A DNA stretch of 64,000 nt, taken from Clitopilus passeckerianus. Taxonomy: Eukaryota; Basidiomycota; Agaricomycetes; Agaricales; Entolomataceae. A model generated the notes under the pieces. The model saw only the letters and a program-made list of their open reading frames with translations, did not search any database and was not told the DNA's origin. This document shows, in pieces, positions 54,753 through 64,000 of the stretch. The stretch is from assembly GCA_944990035.1 (NCBI GenBank), contig CALYLX010000057.1, positions 310,001 through 374,000 on the forward strand. Reading direction: 5' to 3'. Made by a program: the position numbers and the translations under genes. How positions within the stretch are numbered: the stretch's first letter is position 1; every line of letters starts with the position of its first letter.

Positions 54753-56540
54753 TGGGGATGCAGGGAAAGGGTATTTTAATGTAGGGAGGGGACGGTGTGG
54801 AAGATATAGATGGGAGCACGATCGAAGTTTGGTAGGGTGGCATGTTAAGCATGGCTTATAGCTCAACTCCAGACGTCTTCGTTCGGCATGTCAGCATGTG
54901 ACACTGGCCAGGTATTATCTCAACACCTCACCAGGAAAAACCGTTTACCATGTTTAGAATGCTTCGATTGATGAACATATGATGGTGCGTTGTGGGTAGC
55001 AGGAGCTAAGGAGAAGATATCGGCTGTAAGAGGGATATATGAAGGAACATCATCCTTCCAAGGGGTGCCGAAAGGCAGCATAACTTCGAAGAAACAGTGG
55101 GTCTCATTGGCCATGAGCATTGAGAAGGGGTAAACACACGTCTCACGAGGTAAAGGTAATTTACGAGAAGTCAACCTCTTTATTGAGGAGCTGCGGAACC
55201 GGGCTGTAACTAGGTATTCCGTGCAGACCTGTTCGAATTCTGGTACATAAATCGGAAGTCGTTCTACTGATCGCTGACATTGGCAGGTTCTGATTTGATT
55301 GCTGCAGATTCAGGTGCAATTCTAGCATTGAGTGGCGTCAGAGGGCGGGCAGGGAGCGATACAGACAATAGCTCACCTTCTTAAAGCTCTTCATGTGTTC
55401 TAATTCCCTATTTCAGTTGGTTTGTTTGGCCATTCCGAACGAGTTTATAGCACTTGGCCGAAGAAAGGTAGGTTCGGAAATCACCATGAACCCCAAAAGA
55501 GGACCTTTCGACACTCTAGTCCTAGACATGTACACTGTTAAAGGAGCAATTGTTGAGCGAGCTGAAGCAACTTTTGAGTTCGGGTGGGCGTTCACGAGCA
55601 CCAAAATTGACGGTGATACGGCAACGGTGATAGTCCTGGATTGGCCAACCCAAAAAGGAGTTCATTTCCCACGCCTCTCTTGATCCTCGACCACTGCTGT
55701 TGCAAATCTTGCAAGTGCAAAGAAGGTTGCTAGGACATCCCCTTTGTTTTTCTTCAAAAAAAGGGTTTTACAGAGGCAAGTCAAATCTAAGCTCTTTTCA
55801 CAACTTCTAGGTCAACTAAATTTAAATTCCAGTCATCATTCACCTTGTTCCTGAGGTATCGCCCTCGGTGTGTGAGGAAACATTTGGCCTCTTTCCAATG
55901 ATCGCTCCTTGACCAAGACCGCTCTTTCAGCCTCTCTGTATACACGGCCAGCTCTATGGGTCGCACCGCTGTAACAATACATAATAACCTGACAGCAAGC
56001 CCCATACATCGGACGACAACGTTTAGGGCGCTGTAACCCCAGGCTGTTTTCTTGGCTGGTATGGGAGTGAGCGCCAACCCCTGAAGATGTCATCGATCGA
56101 TCTGCCTCGCCCCATGATTCTATTCGAAGCTGAGCAGTCAGTCCAAAATCAGCAACGTATTCTCATCAAGACTGGCTCGGAACAATCACCTACATCCGCC
56201 CACACAACTTGCAATCAAAAATATGGCCAATCCATACCCTGTCTACGCTGAGGCGCGCCCACTGTGCACGAGGTTAGAGGCTTTTGCTTGCTTTTCTGCA
56301 CTTCTATCCAATGATCAGGTTCTCTTCTCAGGAACCCTCAGGACTTCGATTCTCACACTGTCTAGTCAAAATTCATATCTAGCCAACAGGGAATCCACGC
56401 TTTCCTAGGGTCTTCATCCATGATATCGTGTGCGCTGGCAACAAGCGCCTATCGACGAATATGGATACCTTTACAGCTTTCCTTGCCTCCTCTCCCCTCA
56501 ACGACGACCTCCTCACTAGACGCGGAAATAGCGCTTTCCG
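54753..56540. other. intergenic between monooxygenase copy 2 and the NLR
   Basis: About 1.8 kb. One weak candidate ORF (55393-55683) is listed separately. Otherwise no gene or repeat was recognised. Confidence 0.4.
55393..55683 (+). CDS. hypothetical 96-aa protein
   Basis: ATG to TGA frame with plausible composition (FDTLVLDMYTVKGAIVERAE, ATVIVLDWPTQKG). No family, signal peptide or intron support was recognised. It stands alone between convergent neighbours, so it may be a chance frame. Confidence 0.22.
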   Translation: MCSNSLFQLVCLAIPNEFIALGRRKVGSEITMNPKRGPFDTLVLDMYTVKGAIVERAEATFEFGWAFTSTKIDGDTATVIVLDWPTQKGVHFPRLS

Positions 56541-59500
56541 ATGTTGCTCTATCTGCACCTGGGAGGTCTTGCACTTCTGGTAGCTTATGTTATGTGGAGT
56601 CGTCGCAGGATGGACACAGAATGCAAGACTGCCTGCAATGCGTCGGATTGCCGTCCTAGAAGCGATAGCAACACCTCCACTGATCTTTCCGGGCATCAGT
56701 TGGACGATAATCGATGCATTGAGGGCCAAGATGATCAGCATATCTTATTTGAATACCCGTGGACCTCTTATTTGGCCCAGCCTCCGGCAATGAAGAGCCT
56801 TGCGGAATCCGCCGTCATGAGAGCGCTTTTGGTGAGCCTTGACAAGAACGACACCAACGGCTCCGAGCTCCCGCTTGAAATGTGCGCTGCCTTCTTGCAA
56901 GCTCATAGTGACGCCCGTGCGCTTCTCCTACGTTGCTGGAAAATGGGCAACTTTGAGGCTATTCGTATGCAAGGTGTGCTACTCTTTATGGTAGACGAAC
57001 GCAAAGACCCTAACCTCAGGTTTTTCAGCTCAATTCCGCGAACTAAGCAGCGAAATGTGGAACAGTCGAAGGGCCATAGTGGAATCTCAATTAGAGGGTC
57101 AGAACGAGCTTTCCCATATACTCGGCCCGAACGGTGTACCGTGTGAGTGGCATCGAACTAGAATTTCTTACGTTGTTTAACGCCTATTCGTCTTGCAGCG
57201 ACAGAGACCAATCCATTAGGAGAGCGAGATGACACTATAGTATCGGAAGACACGGAAAAGCGGGAATCCTCTCCAGACGAAATCACCATTGCTTCGCTCA
57301 TTCGCCAGAAAGATCTCCATATTTATGACAGCAAAATCTATCATATCTCGGGGGATATGTGGAAAATAACCTGTACGTCGAGCCTTTGTGAATTGTACAC
57401 TAGCTGTACTGACTCAATACACAGATTTAAGTGAGTATTTACGGTTACACATATAATCATTCATCCGAACTTAGTGGTCGACATAGGCGATCATTCTCAA
57501 GAAATATCGAAATGGTTTTCCTCTACTGATCATCGAGTTATTCACAACGAGATAGCACGAAGACGAGGGGTCAAATTGGGGGTTTGGTTCATTAAAACGC
57601 CTCAGTATAATGGATGGCATGCGAGTAGGCCCGAGCGGTTGCTGTGGTGTCCTGGAATCCGTAAGTATTCAACAAATCTGAAAGATAGAAACTCGCTGAC
57701 TGAACGGCATGTAGCTGGTGTTGGCAAAACCGTAATGGCGTAAGTCACACATTTGTCTCTGACGGGTTAGGCTTCTGAACACCAATGTACTTCAAGGTCT
57801 CTGGTCATAGATCATCTTCGAGCGCTTCCAGGAGGACGTATATTCGTCGGAATCATCTATTTCAACTACAAGCTTCGCAATCAACAGAACAAGCTGGCAG
57901 TCCTCGAATGCTTATGCCGACAGATTTTTGAGGTCTGCCAAGGCACACCACCGGCTAGCGGTCTAGAAGCCCTTCATGCTACAAATACAGCGTCGAACGC
58001 ACAATCGCGGCCCACAGAAAGGGAACTTCGCCATGCCCTCGTCCTTGCCTGTCGAGGCCTCTGCTGCTGCTACATTATCCTTGATGCACTGGATGAGTAC
58101 CTCGACCAGTACAGCGACAAGGAAATCCGTGACCTTGTTGAGGACCTCCTATCCCTAGGAAGTAACGTCAAGCTGCTTGTCACATCTCGAATCCTTGGCG
58201 AGATGGACTCCATATTTAAGAGTCTGGGAGCGATGCGTCTTGATATCGTGGCAGACGAAAGCGATATGAAGGCATACTTGAAGGACAGAGTCACGACCCT
58301 AGAGCGACGCCTCGATTTTGAGGTGCCCGGCAAATTTAGTCGCGAGATAGTCGAAAAGGTTTTTGAGGTCGCAAAGGGCCGGTACGTCGAGCTCTCTTTG
58401 ATATCGCTGCTTTGGCTAAATATCCATGAATAGGTTCTTAATGGCCGAGTTACATATGAATCTATTATCGGAACAATTCAGTCTAGGCGAGCTCGAGGAT
58501 ACTCTTAACAACCTTCCGAATGAGATTGATCAGACGTATGCTCGCGTCGTCGAATACATGCAGCACTATTCTGAGAAGCGAAGAAATCTCGCTCTGAAGG
58601 CCCTGATTTGGGTGGCCTATAGCTATCGCCGCTTAACACTGGGAGAGCTGCAGCATGCTCTTGCCACGGAGCAGGGAAGGAGCGAGACCGAAAAATATGT
58701 CCCCCCACTGTCGATCATAACTTCCGTGTGTGCTGGGTTAATCGTTGTCCAGGAGCGGGAGGGCGATCATCAATCGGATGATTTCAGAGTTGTGCGTTTT
58801 GTGCGTGAGTACAGAGCCATTTCCCGTTGCGTTTAATCATACCTTTACGCTTAACGCTCTTCGACGGCCAGATTTCACGACTCAGGAGTTCTTTACAAGG
58901 TCACAAGCAACGCTCTTCCCCGATGCACACCGGGACATATTTCGAACGTGCCTTGACTATCTCCTTATCAATGCCAAGCAGTCCAGCGCCTTATACGACT
59001 ACGCAGCATTGAATTGGGGCTACCACGCAAATACACATCGTGAACCTCTTTTCCACGAAGTCCTTCCATTCCTCGAGCGAGACGACCCAGCCGTAAAGCG
59101 CTGTATGGACTACGCTCTCCGAACGGTCACTCACCTAGGTTGGGACTCTGACTCAGAAGGCAATGAGGGATCGGGCGTCTTCCTCGCAATCTTCCACAAC
59201 CAAGTCCCCGAGCTTTCGGCGCTGTTGAACAAATCGCACCACCAAGTGCTTCTTACTGGAGATGGGAAGACTCCGATGATATTTGCCTCTATGCTCGGCC
59301 GCATCGACTCTATACGACAACTACTGCGAAGATCAGGTGCGGGATCCACCAACAACGGGTACATTTCTCGTAACATTTTCCCAAGCCCGGCGATCCGTCA
59401 GAACATGTTGTTACCCTCTCAGCTGAACGCCAGGGATAAAGATGGCAGGAGTCCCTTGTGGTACGCTGTACAAACCGGTCATGAGCCCGTCGTGAAGCTT

Positions 59501-61102
59501 TTGCTTGCGCAAGATGGGATCCATGTTGATTCAAGGGATAATTACGGCCAGACGCCTTTCTCATACGCCGTTCGATACGGCCAAGAACCCATCGTCAAGC
59601 TGCTATTGAAAAACGGAGGAGTCAAAGTGGATTCACGAGACAATGATGGTCGCACCCCCTTCTCCTATGCTGCACAATACGGACACGTATCCATCGTTAA
59701 GCTCCTACTCGATCATGGAGGTATTCGAATCGATTCACGAGACAAAGACGGCCAAACTCCCTTGACATGCGCGGCTCGAAACGGCCAGGAATCCGTCGTC
59801 AAGTTGCTTCTTGAACAGAGCTGTGTCAAGGTAGAGTCACGCGATAAGAACGGCCAGACATCTATGTCATGTGCTGCTCAGTCCGGTCGCACAGCCGTTG
59901 TGAAGCTCCTGCTAGGACATCCAGGCATTGAGGTAGACTCGCGGGACTACAACAACGAAACACCCCTTTCATACGCTGCGCAATGCGGTCACGAATCCGC
60001 TGTAAAGCTCCTTCTCGACCACGGAGGCATTGACGTCAATGCAACCAATCTTTGTGGCCAGACTCCATTTTTCTGCGCAGCCATGGGCGGTCATCATCAG
60101 ATCGTCAGGCTGTTGCTGAATACACCAGGTGTTCAGCTCGACACGCCAAACTACTATGGCCAAACGCCAGTGTTTGCCGCAGCACATCGTGGACACGAAG
60201 ACGTCACAAAGCTCCTCCTTGACCATGGTGGCATTGCAGTCGATACACCAGATCATTTCGGCTGGACACCCCTCTTGTGTGCCGCTTTGTCCGGTCATGC
60301 ACCTGTGGTGAAGCTGCTGCTTGAACATGGGAGTGTCAATATTAACTGGCAAGACGTCTACAACAAAACCCCGTTGACGTATGCAGTCCAGCATGGCCAT
60401 GAGCCCACCGTCAAGCTTCTCCTCGAACAACCTGATGTCGAGGTTGACATACGGGACAACAACGGCCGAACACCGTTGTCATATGCAGCTGAACATGGAA
60501 ATGTCTGCATCCTCAAGTCGCTGCTAGAGCATGGCGAGGTGGAGGTGGATTCGAGGGACGTTGATGGTCGCACACCTTTCTCCCGCGCGGCTCAGTCCGG
60601 CCACGACCGCATTCTGAGGCTACTGCTCGAATATGGCAGGATAGAGGTGGATTCTCGGGACATTTATGGCCAGACCCCCTTCTTGAGAGCCGCCAAGTAC
60701 GGTCACGAGTCGACCGCAAAACTACTCCTCGAACTTGGCAGGATTGCGGTGGATTCCCAAGACATTGAAGGGCGGACACCGCTCTCATATGTCTCTCAGG
60801 CCGCTTGCGAAGGAGTCGTGAAGCTGCTGCTTGAGCACAAAGACACAGAAATAAATTCACGAGACCACATTGGACGCACTCCCCTTTCATGGGCCACACA
60901 ATGCCGATGCTTCGACCTGCTCTGGGATATTGAGCCTGGAGTAGGCGCCATAGCCAACACTGTCCGGCTCATTCTCGCAAGAGACGATGTAGATGTAAAT
61001 ACGATGGACAAGGATGGTAGGAGCCCATTATACTATGCAACCAGAGCTGGGAAAAAATACCGCACCGTTGTTGAGCTATTGCGGGAGAGAGGCGCGGTTT
61101 GA
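56541..61102 (+). CDS. NACHT NLR-type protein with ankyrin repeats and possible N-terminal membrane anchor
   Basis: Nine exons in matching phase: 56541-56973, 57020-57142, 57199-57372, 57425-57430 (optional), 57475-57660, 57715-57739, 57797-58381, 58434-58804 and 58872-61102, about 1,377 aa. The N-terminus (LYLHLGGLALLVAYVMW, then RRR) looks like a membrane anchor; an internal ATG at 56610 would omit it. The NACHT domain starts with LLWCPGIPGVGKT (P-loop, part of it on the 25-nt exon), Walker B YIILDALDEYLD, and sensor VKLLVTSRI. A winged-helix-like region follows (LGELEDTLNNLPNEIDQTY), then FVHFTTQEFF, then 17 ankyrin repeats of about 34 aa. Fungal NLRs act as intracellular sensors, some in heterokaryon incompatibility (family knowledge). 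Partner and trigger are unknown. Confidence 0.88.
59261..61099 (+). repeat. 17 ankyrin repeats, 34-aa (102-bp) period
   Basis: Each unit has the G-(Q/R)-TP-x-x-x-A-A...VVKLLL pattern with a following VDSRD linker. Repeats 2-14 keep almost exactly the same 102-bp length, repeats 15-17 are degenerate (one lacks the GH). The regularity suggests fairly recent expansion. Confidence 0.85.
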
Positions 61103-61415
61103 TCGTGTAAAATGCTACTCTACTTATTTGCGTACAGCACATAGTTGCGTACCTTTATCCTCCGCTCCTCCTTATCCTACTTTTTATGAATAGGATGATG
61201 TATAATAAGAGTTCCGGTCTGGTACTCCATTTCAACCTCGCGAGCCGGCCAAATGTTGCGCCTTGGATGGCCCACGGTGTGGCTGTGCATCAGCGCTCGA
61301 AATGGCAACGCCCTCTAGGTCACCTTCATCTGATCTCGACCGCCACTAGCGCGTCGACAACAAACCATATTGGCCAGCAGACAGCTGGAGTCTTGGTTTC
61401 TAGTGCTAGGAAGCT
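61103..61415. other. intergenic between the NLR and the TBC gene
   Basis: A 313-bp stretch, AT-rich. An overlapping frame (61186-61440) is probably accidental. The promoter of the TBC gene is expected here. Confidence 0.4.
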
Positions 61416-64000
61416 ATGGCAACGATATCAACTGCTTTAAGAAACTTCAAGGAGCCCACAAAAGAGCAATTAACTCATATCTTCTTCTCTTTACCGCCGC
61501 CGACAACCGACGAAAGTAGCAGCAGCAATGGTGGACCCTCGGAGAAGAAAGGGCAGGAGCCTCAGGTCGAGAAGATGGACATTAACGCGGTCCTGAGCTT
61601 TGGGATACAGGGTGTTGAGGACTCGTATGTACGTTCAGTTCATTGGCGCGCTCTGCATGGAATGATGTCAATTAACGAACATTGCATTCATAGGCCGGCA
61701 AACTGCACATAATACCACCCTACCTGGCATTCTCGTCTCTGGATAGGAAGTCTGTCAAATTCAGCATACCATTGTCGACGATCAGGAGAGTGGAAAGACT
61801 GAACGCACGAGCGGGCATTTATGCCCTCAGTCTGTCGACTTGGCATGGCATGAAGATTGTGAGTAACATTGCTGGAATACCATTTTACTTCCTAATACAA
61901 TGGTTATGACAGATAGTCCAACTGACCTCACTCCGCCCAACCGCGGACCATTTCTGTGCCATCCTCCGCGATGCCCTGAAGGTCGAACTTCAACGGGGCC
62001 AAATGAAGCAAGTCAAGGGATTCGTTAAGACCTGCTATTCAGAAGCCCTATTATCTGCCACAGCGGCGGACAATGAGAGAGAGGATGGGAGCCTGATCAG
62101 TCCTGAGGAGAAGGATGGTGCCGGAAAGGACTCTCCGGCGACTGAAACTGGTCAAGGACAGGAGGTAACCTACCATGGCGGACTGGGACTGAATTTCAAG
62201 TTTCCTGGAGACCCAAAGAAGTGAGCTCCGCTGTTCCTCAAGTCGTTGCTTCCCAGAAACTGATCCTCGTACTCAGGCTGAAAGAAGCTTCAAAAATCAA
62301 ACTCTGGACATCTTATCTCAAAAGTGCGTCCTCTGCCTTCGTATTCTATTAGCCAAACTAACTGAACCTGCTCCCTTTTCAGCTCATGGTCGCAACATTA
62401 CCCTCCTCCGGTACCCGCAATGCACCCGGCTCGTCCAAGTCGGCCTACCAAACCGTCTCCGTGGAGAAATGTGGGAGGTCCTATCCGGATCCATCTACCT
62501 ACGGTTCTCGAACCCCGGAACGTATGAACAGATTCTTGCTGAGGGCGAAGAAACCCTCGAACGATCTCAGAACGGCCAGGGAGACGGAACCGCTAGTGCC
62601 TGGAGGGTGAATGCAAGTATCGAGGATATCGAGAAGGATCTGCATAGGAGTTTGCCTGAGTATGCGGGGTATCAGAGTGAGGAGGGGATTAATAGTCTGA
62701 GAAGGGTGTTGAGGGCGTATGCGTGGAAGAATCCTGATTTGGGGTATTGTCAGGTTGGTTGCTTTTGGCGTTTAGCTGTGATGACAGGATGCTGATAGTG
62801 AAGTTGTGTAGGCCATGAATATTTTAGCTGCAGCTATTTTGATGTAAGTCCCGACCTTTCATCTTCAGTGAAACCTGCAGGCTGACTTGCCCCACAGATA
62901 CATGTCAGAAGAGCAAGCTTTCTGGTTACTCGAAGTCCTTTGCGACAGGTTGCTGCCTGGCTACTATGCGTACGTCACTGCTCATCCTGCCAACAGAATG
63001 TCCCATGCTCATTTCGTGCCAGACCCTCAATGCATGGAACGCTCCTCGACCAACGCGTTTTTGAATCCCTTGTCCAGAAGTGTCTTCCTATGATCCACGA
63101 CCATTTCCAAGCGGTCGACGTCCAGCTTAGCGTTGCGTCATTGCCTTGGTTCCTGAGCTTGTGAGTAGAATCTCAATGCCTTGACTCGTGCCAAAAATGC
63201 TCATGTTGAACGGTACAGGTACATCAACTCTATGCCTATGATATTCGCATTCCGGATTGTGGATTGTTTCTTCTGTATGGGGCCCAAAGTCTTGTTCCAG
63301 GTTGGGTAAGCATGTTCTGTTTCTCGGTGAGAAGCCTACTAATGTATTCAATGTCACTAGATTGGGTGAGAGAATTTGCGGCATATGCTTTGGTAAAGAG
63401 TAGCGATGCTTATGGTATTACTTTCCTAGCGATCCTGAAGATTAACGGCGAAAAGCTGCTGCAGATCCAAGATGATGGGCAGTTCCTCAAGTATGTTCAC
63501 TATCTAGTATGCCAAACCTGCCAATGTTGACCATGTCATCTAGCCTTATGCGCGACTACTTCACAACCCTCGGTGCCTCAGCACATCCTAACTCCTCTGA
63601 CCCGCGAGCAAGGGCGATCACCAACTTCCAAGAACTCCTCCTCATCTCCTTCCGTGAATTCTCTACCATAACCGACGAACTTATCCTCTCCGAGCGCCGA
63701 CGCTTCCGTGGAGACGTCATCAACTCTATTGAAAGCTTCGCCAAACGGAGCGCAGTTAGGAACCTGAAGACCCTCGGACAATTCACCAAGGACCAGGCGG
63801 GGCTGATATACGACGCATTGTACAAAGCCATGGTGGTTGTTCCCTCGCCACCCGAGAGGAAGAGGGGCATTAATCTGGCTCCTGGCTCAGGAACTGGGAG
63901 TCTGGTGACGACGGCGGATGGAGAGGGCGAGGAGAAGCCGGAGACGAGGATTGAGTTGAAGACGTTCAGGTATTTCCTGAGTGAGATTGCAACCTGGGCA
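61416..64000 (+). CDS. GRAM-TBC domain Rab GTPase-activating protein (3' end outside window)
   Basis: Twelve exons traced in phase: 61416-61628, 61694-61858, 61913-62220, 62277-62323, 62383-62753, 62812-62843, 62898-62969, 63023-63160, 63219-63305, 63361-63365, 63430-63490 and 63544 onward. A GRAM-like domain ([35 protein letters not shown]) precedes the TBC domain, which starts at [17 protein letters not shown]. Catalytic fingers are visible: [15 protein letters not shown] (arginine) and LGYCQAMNI (glutamine), the dual-finger mechanism of TBC proteins. The architecture fits yeast Gyp2/Mdr1 and human TBC1D8/9, GAPs for Ypt6/Rab-type GTPases. Exon 10 is a 5-nt micro-exon. The ATG at 61416 may not be the true start, as relatives often have a longer N-terminus. 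Confidence 0.87.

Noticed and set aside
61186..61440. 84-aa ORF just upstream of the TBC gene
   Set aside because: Overlaps the TBC start in another frame, with no motif.

Overview
This is a nuclear fragment from a basidiomycete fungus, most likely an Agaricomycete. The genes carry many 45-65 nt GT-AG introns. The families are typical of mushrooms: KDZ transposase with its CxC2 cysteine cluster, a Helitron, F-box proteins, a NACHT-ankyrin NLR and fungal kinases. I saw no rRNA, tRNA or CRISPR array. All calls come from reading the sequence; no database search was run.

Left third (1-21.0 kb) is a transposon nest. A truncated DUF6729-like gene (1-2168, minus) is followed by a KDZ-class element of about 18.5 kb. 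Its inverted ends are at about 2.53 kb and 21.01 kb. It holds a KDZ transposase (minus), a C2HC-motif gene (minus) and two plus-strand companion genes. A 7,156-bp Helitron (2623-9778) with recognisable 5' TC and 3' hairpin-CTAG ends sits inside the KDZ left terminal repeat. The Helitron carries a Rep-helicase gene and a second gene that may be an OB-fold protein. Nearly every gene here is broken by in-frame stop codons, and only a few by frameshifts.

Middle (21-31.4 kb) is gene-poor. It has a candidate small secreted protein, an F-box gene with one amber codon, and a Mutator-like non-autonomous element with 515-bp terminal inverted repeats and a 10-bp target duplication (26904-29284). The seven differences between those repeats are all CpG transitions. 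A 527-bp Tc1/mariner-type MITE at 29493-30019 still encodes a transposase helix-turn-helix fragment.

From 31.4 to 37 kb two related minus-strand genes lie in tandem. One ends in a kinase domain with all catalytic motifs. The other joins a possible PD-(D/E)XK nuclease-like segment to a kinase domain that has lost its HRD and DFG aspartates.

Right part (39-64 kb) is more ordinary gene space: a two-finger C2H2 regulator, two F-box genes, two Baeyer-Villiger-type flavin monooxygenases in opposite orientation, a conserved membrane protein, a mitochondrial EngB-type GTPase, an aminoglycoside-phosphotransferase-fold protein, a NACHT NLR with 17 ankyrin repeats, and a GRAM-TBC Rab GAP cut by the window end. 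The GAP and the NLR contain very small exons (5 nt, 25 nt and possibly 6 nt).
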